This document shows, in pieces, positions 52,872 through 63,116 of a stretch of DNA of 64,000 nt. A program made the translations under genes and the position numbers. The notes under the pieces are model-generated. The model searched no databases, was not told the origin of the DNA, and worked only from the letters and a program-made list of their open reading frames with translations. Numbering within the stretch: position 1 is the stretch's first letter; each line of letters starts with the position of its first letter. The stretch comes from Mycobacterium sp. IDR2000157661 (GTDB lineage Bacteria > Actinomycetota > Actinomycetes > Mycobacteriales > Mycobacteriaceae), in the NCBI RefSeq assembly GCF_022317005.1, contig NZ_CP081006.1, positions 3,038,001 through 3,102,000 on the forward strand. Direction: 5' to 3'.

Positions 52872-53528
52872 TCAACGTGCGGCCCGTGCGTTGAAGCCGG
52901 TGATAAGGGCTGCGATGTCGTCGCTGACCACCGCGGTGAACGATTTGTCGCCGAAACGACCCGCCGCCCAATGGCGCACACCCTCGCTGACGTGCATACC
53001 GGCCAGCCGCGACAGGTGCTGCACATCGATGTCGGCGGCGATCTTGCCGTCGCGCTGCGCCGTGGCGAACAACTCGCCGAACATGTCGGCATCGGCGTCG
53101 TCAGCCCCGGCGCCGGCCAGGATCCGGTGTTCGTGCCGGTAACCTTCGAGGATCGTCTGGATGATCAGCTCGCGCGGGTTGCGGGCCATCGACCGCTCCA
53201 GGCTGCGCAGCGCCTGCCCGATGACAGCCTCCACGTCGTAATCCGTGGCCAACAGCGAACGGACCTTGTTCTGCGCCGCCCGCGTCGACAGCAGACCGAC
53301 CTCGAAGAGGATGTCCTCCTTGGCCGGGAAGTAGAAGTAGAACAGCGCACGGGATACGCCGGCGGCCCGGCAGATGTCGGCGACGGTCGTCCTCGCGTAG
53401 CCGTTGGTGCGCCACAACGCCATCGCGGCCTGCACCAGTGCGCGCTTGGTCTCATGTGAGCGGGCCCGCTGAAATGATGCACGTCGTTGACCACCGTCAG
53501 CGACGCTGACCGGCGCGGACCTGGGCAT
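52872..53528 (-). CDS. TetR-family transcriptional regulator
   Basis: A 218-residue regulator with RALVQAAMALWRTNGYARTT and VADICRAAGVSRALFYFYFPAKEDI forming the helix-turn-helix at about residues 28-75. It reads into the ACAD11-like operon from 37 bases away and may be co-transcribed with it. The region upstream (53529-53613) has a short inverted repeat ATAGT-N13-ACTAT at 53563-53585 that could be its operator. No good ribosome site is visible before the ATG. Confidence 0.87.
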   Translation of the reverse strand: MPRSAPVSVADGGQRRASFQRARSHETKRALVQAAMALWRTNGYARTTVADICRAAGVSRALFYFYFPAKEDILFEVGLLSTRAAQNKVRSLLATDYDVEAVIGQALRSLERSMARNPRELIIQTILEGYRHEHRILAGAGADDADADMFGELFATAQRDGKIAADIDVQHLSRLAGMHVSEGVRHWAAGRFGDKSFTAVVSDDIAALITGFNARAAR

Positions 53529-53613
53529 GAGGGCACTGTAACAGCCTGATTGGTGCTTGCAAATAGTCGACGCATGTCCAACTATCTATTGTGAGCGACG
53601 AAGGGATCGCACT

Positions 53614-54063
53614 ATGCCGAGTTCACTCCACCACGTCGTCATGCGCAGCCATTCCGCGCCGACGCTCATCGAGTTTCTGAGCGAGGTGGTGGGAGTGACC
53701 GTGCAGTTTCGAATGCACGTGCCCGGCGAGGTGCTCGAGAAGACGCTGGATTGGCCGCCGTCCGCCGGTGCCGACGTGACGATGTTGGGCAGTGGTGATG
53801 CCGGTCTGATCGAGGTGCTCGACGTGCCTGAGCAGCTGCGCGCTCAGGTTCCCGAAGGTCTGGCGGCGTTGTCCTTCATGGCCGGCGATTTCGGCGCCAC
53901 CCGCGAGAGGGCGAGCAGCTTCGCCAACGACGTGACGATGCTCGACACCGGCGTACCCGGGGTCGACCTGTTCTTCTGCACCATGGGCGGGGTGCCGATG
54001 GAATTCGTGGGGAGCTACGCGCCGGAACCGAATTCAGCTGCGAGCAACGCGACGAACTCCTGA
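53614..54063 (+). CDS. VOC/glyoxalase-like small protein
   Basis: A 149-residue protein from ATG 53614 with AAGGGA eight bases upstream. SSLHHVVMRSHSAPTLIEFLSEVVGVTVQF resembles the opening strand-helix of the vicinal-oxygen-chelate fold (two adjoining blocks). Metal ligands are not certain. It may be an isomerase or ligand-binding protein. Its last 49 bases overlap the end of the converging LLM gene, which is unusually long for tail-to-tail genes. Confidence 0.72.
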   Translation: MPSSLHHVVMRSHSAPTLIEFLSEVVGVTVQFRMHVPGEVLEKTLDWPPSAGADVTMLGSGDAGLIEVLDVPEQLRAQVPEGLAALSFMAGDFGATRERASSFANDVTMLDTGVPGVDLFFCTMGGVPMEFVGSYAPEPNSAASNATNS

Positions 54064-54983
54064 GTCCGCCTGCGCGACACCCGCCGCTGCTGCGGGGTCG
54101 AGCCCAGTGCGACGATGCGGGCGGCGAGGTCGGTGACGCCTGCGTCGCGGTACTGGCGCAACCGCGCCAGGACGGTCGCTTCGTCGCCCGCGGCCATGGT
54201 GTCCCCGACGTCGTCGGCGTCGCCGTGCTCCAGCAACCGCACGTAATTGGGGGAGAAGTCGGCATGCCCCAGCACCTCGCTGGCATAGGCGCGGGCGTCG
54301 TCGACTTCGCCGTCCGAGCAGAGCGCCACCGGAACGCCGGCGACGATGCGAATACTTGGTTGTCCAACGGCGGTGGCGGCTTTGGTGATGGTCGGTACGA
54401 CGTACTCGCCGATCGCGCGTTCGTCGGCCATCCACAGGATCGTGCCGCCGGTGCGCTCGCCGGCGATGCGCAACATCGTCGGCCCCAGCGCGGCGATCAG
54501 CACCGGCATGTCAAAGGCGTCGGTGACGTCGATGGGGGACCGCACCCGGTAGCTGTCATTGTCGACGTCGATCGCGCCGGGTCCGGTGAAGGCGGCGGTG
54601 AGCACGTCGAGGTAATCGCGGACCAGGTGCGCGGGCCGGTCGTAGGGCAGGCCGAGTTGGTCGGTGATGATCCAGTGGTGGGAGGGACCGAGGCCGAGGG
54701 TGAAGCGTCCGCCGCAGGCCACCTGGGTGGTCAGCGCCTGCTGCGCCATGATCAGCGGGTGGCGAGTCTGAATAGGCACCACGGCGGTCCCGATCTCGAT
54801 GCGATCGGTGACCTGCCCGAGCAACGCGACCGCCGTCATCGCGTCGAGGTAACCGGGCACCTGCGGCATCCAGAACGACGCGAAACCCAGGCTCTCGGCG
54901 GACGTTCCGTCGTCGAGCAACCCGGTCAATCGGTCGGCGCGCGGACGTTCCTTGTCCGAGCCGACCATCAACCCGACGCGCAC
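54015..54983 (-). CDS. LLM-class F420-dependent oxidoreductase
   Basis: A 322-residue luciferase-like protein of the mycobacterial F420-dependent type. GFASFWMPQVPGYLDAMTAVALLG and DRIEIGTAVVPIQTRHPLIMAQQALT are its conserved parts (in several blocks), with LGLGPSHHWIITDQLGL near the cofactor. The GTG start has GGAGG upstream by five or six bases. It belongs to a leftward group with a hypothetical protein and an epimerase-like gene. It likely reduces or oxidises a hydroxy or enone group using F420. Confidence 0.87.
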   Translation of the reverse strand: MRVGLMVGSDKERPRADRLTGLLDDGTSAESLGFASFWMPQVPGYLDAMTAVALLGQVTDRIEIGTAVVPIQTRHPLIMAQQALTTQVACGGRFTLGLGPSHHWIITDQLGLPYDRPAHLVRDYLDVLTAAFTGPGAIDVDNDSYRVRSPIDVTDAFDMPVLIAALGPTMLRIAGERTGGTILWMADERAIGEYVVPTITKAATAVGQPSIRIVAGVPVALCSDGEVDDARAYASEVLGHADFSPNYVRLLEHGDADDVGDTMAAGDEATVLARLRQYRDAGVTDLAARIVALGSTPQQRRVSRRRTQEFVALLAAEFGSGA

Positions 54984-54995
54984 GTCACCCTCCGC

Positions 54996-55748
54996 TCACG
55001 GCACATAGCGATCCCACTCGTGCGGCACCACGGGGTAGAACGGCGCAGCGAACAGCGGTTCGACGCCGTCGCTCCACCGCTTGTCCAGCACCGGTCGCAG
55101 TCTTTCCGCCGTGACGACCGGGTCGTCGTCGAGGAAGCAGTAGGAGATCAGCTGTCCCGCTTGGGCGCTGGCTAGCCGGGCGCCGACCGGCAACGACGTC
55201 GCCGACCACACGCCGGCGACACCGTCGGCCTCCACCAGCTCGGTCGGCGGCCGCCCAGCGCTTTCCAGCAGGAGGTACACCCCGCGCACCGGCCACCAGG
55301 GCAGCACGTCGGCGCCGATCTTCACGCGCGGCGCCGCCGACTTCCGGGCGACGTTGTAGACCCCACGTTCGACCGGTGGCAGCAGCGGCAGCTTGCGCCC
55401 GGCGTCGCCGAGTGCCTTGGACAGGGCCAGAAAAGGCTCCATTCCGCCCGGATCGGTGAAGAAGTAGGTCATCACATGGTCGATCTCGTCGTAGCGGTCG
55501 CGACTACAGGCACGCACCGCCCGGCACTCCGGCGTCGACACCAGGCGCAACGACGCCCGCACGGCGGACAGCCGGTGCTGTTCAGGACGATGGTCTAGGG
55601 TGTGCCAGCGCAAGTAGTCCGCGTCGGCGCCATCGGGATGCCGCCGCGCCATGGACACGAACAGCGTGGTGACGTCTCCCCGGCCTTCGGCCAGGACGCC
55701 GGTCACCTCGTCGGACGGTGTGCCGGGTAGCTGCATCCTGCGATCCAT
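54996..55748 (-). CDS. Conserved hypothetical protein, EthD/dimeric alpha-beta-barrel-like
   Basis: A 250-residue protein with two similar halves. The first contains DADYLRWHTLDHRPEQHRLS, like the EthD-type dimeric alpha-beta-barrel fold, and the second has RGVYLLLESAGRPPTE and ISYCFLDDDPVV. The function is unknown; EthD-like proteins occur with P450 and oxygenase systems. Its start codon adjoins the preceding stop (TGAATG), so it is coupled to the epimerase gene upstream and to the LLM gene downstream. Confidence 0.78.
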   Translation of the reverse strand: MDRRMQLPGTPSDEVTGVLAEGRGDVTTLFVSMARRHPDGADADYLRWHTLDHRPEQHRLSAVRASLRLVSTPECRAVRACSRDRYDEIDHVMTYFFTDPGGMEPFLALSKALGDAGRKLPLLPPVERGVYNVARKSAAPRVKIGADVLPWWPVRGVYLLLESAGRPPTELVEADGVAGVWSATSLPVGARLASAQAGQLISYCFLDDDPVVTAERLRPVLDKRWSDGVEPLFAAPFYPVVPHEWDRYVP

Positions 55749-56681
55749 TCAGTCCGTCGTCGAACCCTGTGTGCGCCGCAGCAGGTCGGGGCGGCGCGCC
55801 TCGATCATCCGACGGAAGCCTTCGCGCCACGGCACTTTCGTCGACCCCAGCACCTCGTGCATGTACGTGACGTCGGGCCACAGCGGGGTGTGCGCATCGG
55901 GCGTGTACTCGAAGATCGGCTCGACGCCGACCAGTTCACCCAGGTAGGCGCAGTACTCCTCGATGCCGACCGTTTCGCTGCCCGCCCAGTTCACGACGAC
56001 CGGCGGGGTCGCCGCGACCTCCATGGCCCGGATGCCGAGCTCGACGTAGTCGTCCTCGTAGATCGGGTTGTAGTTGTTGGGACCGTCGGGGTACAGCCGA
56101 ATCGGCTTGCCCGCCAACATCATCTCCAACCGGTCGGCGGGCGCGCCGCCTTCGGGTCCATAGGTGGAGCAAATCCGGATGATGGTCAGCGGTATGTCGT
56201 ACTGCTTGCCGATCCACGTGCAGACCGCTTCTGCGGCGATCTTGGAGAAGCTGTAGTTGGCGCGCAGCGGCACTCCGGGTGGATCGTCTTCGCGTAGCGG
56301 ACGCTGCCCCTGATAGCCGTAGACCGAGCCGGTGGAGCAGAACACGAAACCCTTGGCGGAGCGGCAGTGGTAGAGGAGGTCACCGGACTTCTGCGCATTG
56401 GTGTCGACACACTGGCTCCACTCGCCTTGGCCCGTGTCCACCGCGGCGTGGAAGACGTAGGTGAAGTCCGACGGCAACTCAGCGAAGTCACCCGCGCTGA
56501 CGTCGAGGACTATCGGTGTGATGCCGGCTTCGGCGAGCTTCTCGCGGTCACCGGGCTTTCTCAGCCGCGCGGCGCCCCACACCTCGTTGCTCCCGGCGAG
56601 TGCGCGCGCGATCGGGAAGGCGATCTTGCCGGTCGCGCCGGTGATAAGGATCTTTTCTGCGTCGAGCATCCCTTCAGTCAT
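55749..56681 (-). CDS. NAD-dependent epimerase/dehydratase-family protein
   Basis: A 310-residue extended SDR. ILITGATGKIAFPIARAL near residue 10 gives the TGxxGxxG-like motif, HAAVDTGQG the fourth strand, CSTGSVYGYQG the serine and YSFSK the Tyr-xxx-Lys. ICSTYGPEGG and VVNWAGSETVGIEEYCAY follow. Nucleotide sugar or hydroxy-ketone substrates are possible. The ATG at 56681 has only a weak AGGTG. It diverges by 45 bases from the acyl-CoA dehydrogenase gene. AAGTACTT in this gap is a small palindrome. Confidence 0.85.
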   Translation of the reverse strand: MTEGMLDAEKILITGATGKIAFPIARALAGSNEVWGAARLRKPGDREKLAEAGITPIVLDVSAGDFAELPSDFTYVFHAAVDTGQGEWSQCVDTNAQKSGDLLYHCRSAKGFVFCSTGSVYGYQGQRPLREDDPPGVPLRANYSFSKIAAEAVCTWIGKQYDIPLTIIRICSTYGPEGGAPADRLEMMLAGKPIRLYPDGPNNYNPIYEDDYVELGIRAMEVAATPPVVVNWAGSETVGIEEYCAYLGELVGVEPIFEYTPDAHTPLWPDVTYMHEVLGSTKVPWREGFRRMIEARRPDLLRRTQGSTTD

Positions 56682-56726
56682 AGCGCACCTGACCGCAAAT
56701 GTTAAGTACTTGATATCCTCGGGGTC

Positions 56727-57905
56727 GTGCAGCTTACGTTCGACGCTGACGTCGAGGCCTTCCGCGCCGAGTTCATCCGATTCCTCGAGGAGCACCTGCC
56801 CGCCGAGGCCGAGGCGGCCGGCGAGCGGTCCCGATCGACGTCGCACGTGCCCGAGTGGGCCCGCCGCTGGCAGCAGGTGCAGTTCGACCACGGGTGGCTG
56901 CTGCCCGGTAACGCGCCGGAGTTCGGCGGGCGTAATGCGGGCATCCTGCAGCAGTTCGTGCACCGCGAGGAGTTGTCCCGGCGACGGATCTATCACGCGT
57001 TCAATCCGCAGGGCGTCGGCATCATCGCCGCGTCGCTGCTGTCATTCGGTTCCGACGAGCAGAAGCAGCGGTGGGCGGTGCCCATTCTGCGGGCGGAGAT
57101 GACGGCGTCACTGGGTATGAGCGAACCGGGCGCCGGATCCGACCTGGCAGGGCTGACCACCCGTGCGACCATCGACGACGACGGCTTCGTCGTCAACGGA
57201 CAGAAGGTCTGGACATCGGGTGCCCACGACGCCGACGTGATCCTGACGTTCGTGCGCACCGACCCGAATGCGCCCAAGCACAAGGGAATCAGCGCCCTGC
57301 TCATCCCGACCGACAGCCCCGGCCTGGTGTGCCGGCCGTTTGCGTCGGTGCACGACCGCGACGGCCTGGACTTCAACGAGGTGTTCTTCACCGACGTGCG
57401 AGTGCCCGCCGAGAACCTCGTCGGCCCACTGCACGAAGGCTGGAAGGTCGCCAACGGCTCACTCGGGCACGAGCGCACGATGATGTGGATGTCGTTCGCC
57501 AACCGGCTGAACCAACTGCTCGAGGATTTCCGGCCCGCCGACGCGGTGGACCGGGATCACTACGCATCGATTGCGATGGACTATCAGGCGCTGCGCCTAC
57601 TAGGGTCGGCGGCGCTCGGGCAGGCCGCCCGCGGCGAACGGGACATCCCGGCTGTCTCCGTGCTCAAGGTGCTCGGCTCGGAGGCCGAGCAGAACGCCAT
57701 GCGGCATGCGCTCGACGCGGCGGGGGTCGACGGTCTGACCGATCCAGCCTCGACCGCGCCGTACAACTCCTATGCGCCAGACCTTTTCACCGCGAGCTGG
57801 TTCGCGCGCTACATCAGCACCTACGCAGGCACCATCGCCGGCGGGACGTCGGAGATCCAGCGCAATATCATCGCTCAGCGCGTGCTGGGCCTGCCTGCCC
57901 GCTGA
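56727..57905 (+). CDS. Acyl-CoA dehydrogenase (FadE-type), paralogue of 32365 gene
   Basis: A 392-residue acyl-CoA dehydrogenase closely similar over its whole length to the protein at 32365-33552 (both begin MQLTF and share ADVEAFRAEF-like openings, SLGMSEPGAGSDLA, KVWTSGAHDADV and GTIAGGTSEIQRNIIAQR). As there, the YEGT glutamate is glycine. GTG 56727 is the start. The duplication suggests two related CoA esters or differently regulated copies. It is followed by an alpha/beta hydrolase gene after 12 bases. Confidence 0.9.
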   Translation: MQLTFDADVEAFRAEFIRFLEEHLPAEAEAAGERSRSTSHVPEWARRWQQVQFDHGWLLPGNAPEFGGRNAGILQQFVHREELSRRRIYHAFNPQGVGIIAASLLSFGSDEQKQRWAVPILRAEMTASLGMSEPGAGSDLAGLTTRATIDDDGFVVNGQKVWTSGAHDADVILTFVRTDPNAPKHKGISALLIPTDSPGLVCRPFASVHDRDGLDFNEVFFTDVRVPAENLVGPLHEGWKVANGSLGHERTMMWMSFANRLNQLLEDFRPADAVDRDHYASIAMDYQALRLLGSAALGQAARGERDIPAVSVLKVLGSEAEQNAMRHALDAAGVDGLTDPASTAPYNSYAPDLFTASWFARYISTYAGTIAGGTSEIQRNIIAQRVLGLPAR

Positions 57906-57917
57906 CCGCCTGCGAGG

Positions 57918-58673
57918 ATGTCGACCGTGACTGTGGTTCTTGTGCACGGCAATCCCGAGACCGATGCGGTGTGGGGCCCGCTCGTCGACGCCCTTGGGCG
58001 CGCCGACGTGGTGCGGTTGTCGCCGCCCGGATTCGGTGCTCCACTACCCACCGGCTTCCCGGCGACTACTCTCGCCTATCGTGACTGGCTCATCGGCGAG
58101 TTGCAGCGCATCGCCGGACCTGTCGACCTCGTCGGGCACGACTGGGGCGGCTGTCATGTGGTGAACGCGGTGATGCACCGCCCCGCCCTCGTCCGCAGTT
58201 GGGCCAGCGATGTGGTCGGCTTGTTCGACCAGGACTACGTGTGGCACGACATGGCACAGGGCTTTCAGACCCCCGAAACCGGCGAGCAGCTGGTCGCGAC
58301 GATGCAGGACGGCTCGGTGGTGGAGCGCGCGCAACAGCTGGTTAGTTTCGGCATTCCTCAAGACGTGGCGACTGCCTTCGCCGCAGCACAGGGCCCGGAG
58401 ATGGGACGGGCGATCCTCGCGCTGTACCGCTCTGCACGTCAACCGGCGATGGCGGATGCCGGACGAGCACTCGAGAACGCCGCCGCTCGCCCAGGGCTCT
58501 CATTGTCTGCCACCGAGGATCCCTTCGTCGGCACCGAGGAGATACGGCGCAGGGCGGCCGACCGAGCAGGTGCACGAACTGAAGTGCTTGACGGGCTGGG
58601 GCACTGGTGGATGGTGGAGGACCCGGCGCGTGGCGCCGCGGCTCTCAGCCGATTCTGGGGCTCGCTTGACTGA
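57918..58673 (+). CDS. Alpha/beta hydrolase with aspartate nucleophile
   Basis: A 251-residue alpha/beta hydrolase. VVLVHGNPETDAVWG is the oxyanion HGNP motif and LVGHDWGGCHVVNA carries aspartate at the nucleophile elbow, as in epoxide hydrolases and haloalkane dehalogenases. The histidine lies in DGLGHWWMVEDP. It may open an epoxide or hydrolyse a carbon-halogen or ester bond. ATG 57918 is used; GTG 57927, which has GAGGA at better spacing, is an alternative. It converges on the VWA gene. Confidence 0.85.
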   Translation: MSTVTVVLVHGNPETDAVWGPLVDALGRADVVRLSPPGFGAPLPTGFPATTLAYRDWLIGELQRIAGPVDLVGHDWGGCHVVNAVMHRPALVRSWASDVVGLFDQDYVWHDMAQGFQTPETGEQLVATMQDGSVVERAQQLVSFGIPQDVATAFAAAQGPEMGRAILALYRSARQPAMADAGRALENAAARPGLSLSATEDPFVGTEEIRRRAADRAGARTEVLDGLGHWWMVEDPARGAAALSRFWGSLD

Positions 58674-58689
58674 TCAAGGTTGTGGCCTT

Positions 58690-60401
<1,712 letters not shown>

Positions 60402-60405
<4 letters not shown>

Positions 60406-61220
60406 GTGTGGGGCAGAACCGTATCGACGAGTTCATCGAGAGCACGGATGACATCGTCATCGTCGGAGAGCACCTGGACGACGGCGGCGTGGACGGCGCT
60501 GCGCAGGTTCAGCCCTTCGGCGGCGAGCCCGCCGGCGAGAATCAACATGCGGGTGGAGGACACTTCGCGCAGCGGCGAGCCGTCCAGGTTTCGGATGGCG
60601 TATGCGAGCTTGACCAACGAACGTGCAGTCTCAGTGTCGATCCCCGCTTCGAAGGCCACCACCTCGGTCTCGACCTCGGGGGATGGGTAGCCGAGCTCGA
60701 TCGCGATGAAGCGCTGACGGGTCGACTCCTTGAGATTCTTCAGGACGCTCTGGTAGCCGGGGTTGTAGGAAATCACCAGCTGGAAGCCGGGCGCGGCCTG
60801 CAATGTGGTGCCCAGTCGGTCGACGGGCAGCTCGCGGCGGTGATCGGCGAGCGGATGGATGACCACGGTGGTGTCCTGGCGCGCCTCCACCACCTCGTCC
60901 AGATAGAAGATGGCGCCCTCACGCACCGCGCGGGTCAGCGGTCCGTCCACCCAAACCGTCTCACCGCCCTTCAACAGGAACCGACCCACCAGATCCGCCG
61001 ACGTCATGTCCTCGTGGCCCGCGACCGTGATCAGCTCCCGGCCCAACTGGTGCGCCATCGCTTCCACGAACCGGGTCTTCCCGCAGCCCGTAGGGCCCTT
61101 CAACAGCACCGGTAGGCCGCGGCCAGCCGCCGCGCGGAAGACCTCCACCTCGTCACCGACCGCCCGGTAGAACGGCGCGTTGGAAACGGGGGTGACCACC
61201 GCAGAAGTACTGTTGCGCAT
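60402..61220 (-). CDS. MoxR-family AAA+ ATPase (NorQ/CbbQ-like)
   Basis: A 272-residue AAA+ protein. Walker A is LLKGPTGCGKTRFVEA near residue 40, Walker B is AIFYLDEVVEA, and the sensor-1 asparagine lies in LVISYNPGY with an arginine in STRQRFIAI. Members of the NorQ/CbbQ subgroup of MoxR ATPases act with a VWA protein as activases or metal-insertion chaperones. The start immediately follows the AveC-like gene (TAAATG) and its stop overlaps the VWA gene (GTGA). Confidence 0.92.
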
Positions 61221-62381
61221 TTATTTTCCTCGCTCGATCGGAACGTTTTTGGGAAGCTCCACGCCCTCGGGGAGGACAAGCTCACCGTCGTGGTTGATAT
61301 AGCCGGAATTGGTCAGCGGCATCGGTAGCGCAGGATCGGGGCACGGCCGATCGGTGTCCTCGCCGCAGATGCCCATCAGGAAGTACGAGCGCTTGAGGAT
61401 GTCTTCCGGCCAGGGGTCCTGGTGCATGGCGAAGAACTGTGCCGGAATGTTGTAGAACACGAAGAAGAAGGCGCTGCACGCGGCGAAGATCGCCAGGAAA
61501 CGGGTCAGCTGCTGTCGGACGAATCCGCCTCGAACCCGGTCGAGTCCACGCTCGACGAAGGTCCGCCCGCGGTCGTCGGTGAAGTACCGCATGCAGCAGA
61601 GGCCCGCCTGGACACCGCCCCACATGAGCCCTTCATACAGCGGCCACTGGTAGTAGGTGCCCGCATTGACCGACAGAGCCTGAATGGCGCCCGGATAGGT
61701 GAACAACCCCATCGGCATGAGAAAAAGGCCCTCGATGACGAAGTCGAATAAGAAGGTCCAGGCGATCACCACGCCGATCAGGCCGAGGGTGTTGATGTTG
61801 GGAAACCGCTTCTTGGCCAAGCGCATGACCCAGCAGCCGAGCATGGTGCACAGCAGGACGAAGAAGTAACCCGGTGCGTTCATCAGGACGGGCTCGGCCA
61901 TCATGGCGCCCGGTTCTCCGTACGACACCCAACCTGGAACGTCCTGGACCCACGAGCCCATGTTCCACATCCAGGTGTTGTAGGTGCTCCACGTACTGAA
62001 GTAGTTCAGCAGCGGATCCTGAAACCACAGCAGGCCGCAGGACACGAACAGCATGCCGTCGAGGGTGATTCGCCGCTCCCGACGCCACGGCCGAATGAGG
62101 AACCACCAGATGGCAATTGGCAGGCCGACCACGATCACGGCAGTCCAGGTGAACAGGATCGCCTTCATGAACGTCGGTGGGTCGGTCGGTCCGGCCGGCA
62201 CCCGCTCGAAGTTGGGTCCGGTGATCCAGCGGATCCACACGTACAGCTGGAAGGCCAGAATCACACCGCCGACGGCGGCCCAGATTTTCACCGCGGGGAT
62301 CTTCGACTGCGGTTGCGTGCCGAGCGATGCCTCGCTGAGCGATTCGGTGAGAACGGGCTTTTTTTGCGACAGATCGCTCAC
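61221..62381 (-). CDS. AveC-like (spirocyclase family) membrane protein
   Basis: A 386-residue integral membrane protein with about seven or eight hydrophobic helices, including residues about 32-52, 73-95, 105-125, 165-185, 195-220 and 305-330. It resembles proteins named after AveC of avermectin biosynthesis, whose mycobacterial members have no known role. FQDPLLNYF and FDFVIEGLF place acidic residues within or next to helices, and both are conserved in the second copy at 63117-64000. The C-terminal GELVLPEGVELP is shared as well. It is the first gene of an operon with MoxR and VWA genes, diverging from TetR. Confidence 0.88.
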   Translation of the reverse strand: MSDLSQKKPVLTESLSEASLGTQPQSKIPAVKIWAAVGGVILAFQLYVWIRWITGPNFERVPAGPTDPPTFMKAILFTWTAVIVVGLPIAIWWFLIRPWRRERRITLDGMLFVSCGLLWFQDPLLNYFSTWSTYNTWMWNMGSWVQDVPGWVSYGEPGAMMAEPVLMNAPGYFFVLLCTMLGCWVMRLAKKRFPNINTLGLIGVVIAWTFLFDFVIEGLFLMPMGLFTYPGAIQALSVNAGTYYQWPLYEGLMWGGVQAGLCCMRYFTDDRGRTFVERGLDRVRGGFVRQQLTRFLAIFAACSAFFFVFYNIPAQFFAMHQDPWPEDILKRSYFLMGICGEDTDRPCPDPALPMPLTNSGYINHDGELVLPEGVELPKNVPIERGK

Positions 62382-62495
62382 GACACTCTCTCCTCTGCAC
62401 TTGTCGATCGCACGGATCTCACGGCCCCCTCCCGAAGTAGCCGATGCGTCGAAAATATACCAGTGAGTATCTCAATGACCAATAGTTCAATAATC

Positions 62496-62513
62496 TGTGG
62501 CAAAATTGCCACA
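62496..62513. promoter_or_regulatory. Operator candidate at TetR start codon
   Basis: TGTGGCAA and TTGCCACA are exact inverted arms around two bases; the last A is the first base of the TetR ATG. Binding here would block TetR expression directly and may also affect the divergent AveC-MoxR-VWA promoter in 62382-62495. Confidence 0.65.
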
Positions 62514-63115
62514 TGGTCGAGCCGTGGACGCGGGAGCGCCGCCTCGAGCGCACGCGCTCGCTGCTGCTGGATGCCGCCGAACAGGTGTTCGCTGAAAAAG
62601 GCTTCATTCCAGCGACGCTCGACGACATCGCTAAGGCTGCCGGCTACTCGAAAGGCGCGATCTACAAGTACTTCGCCACCAAGGAAGATCTGTTTCTGGC
62701 GGCAAGCGACCGGTACTGGCGTCGATATTTCGACAACTTCGCGGAAATAATGTCGTCGTCGGACCACATCGGAGCGCGCGAGCTCGAGGAGATCGGCGAG
62801 CGGTGGCGCCAGCTGAGTCGTGACCGTGGCGCCGAGCATGCAGCGCTGGGCCTGGAGTTCAACCTCTACCTGCTGCGCAACCCGGAGGCACGGGAACGCG
62901 TGGCCGCCAAGCGATCTGAGGTTGTCGACCAGCTCACCCGCTACATCGTCGAGGGCATCGAGAGTCTGGGCGCGACCCTGTTGATCCCTGCGACGACGTT
63001 CGCCCACATCATCATCGCCACAACTGACGCCGTCGAGTTGGGCAGCCACTTGGACGAGATCGATCTTTACCAGCCGATCGTCGAAATGTACGTGTCGGCC
63101 GTCAAGATGCCCTGA
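62513..63115 (+). CDS. TetR-family transcriptional regulator
   Basis: A 200-residue regulator. LLLDAAEQVFAEKGFIPATLDDIAKAAGYSKGAIYKYFATKEDLFL at residues about 17-62 is the helix-turn-helix region (consecutive family blocks). It sits between and points away from the AveC-MoxR-VWA operon and converges on the second AveC-like gene, with a one-base gap. A palindrome covers its start codon. It probably represses itself and the divergent operon. There is no upstream ribosome site other than the palindrome, so a leaderless transcript is possible. Confidence 0.9.
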   Translation: MVEPWTRERRLERTRSLLLDAAEQVFAEKGFIPATLDDIAKAAGYSKGAIYKYFATKEDLFLAASDRYWRRYFDNFAEIMSSSDHIGARELEEIGERWRQLSRDRGAEHAALGLEFNLYLLRNPEARERVAAKRSEVVDQLTRYIVEGIESLGATLLIPATTFAHIIIATTDAVELGSHLDEIDLYQPIVEMYVSAVKMP

Positions 63116-63116
63116 T

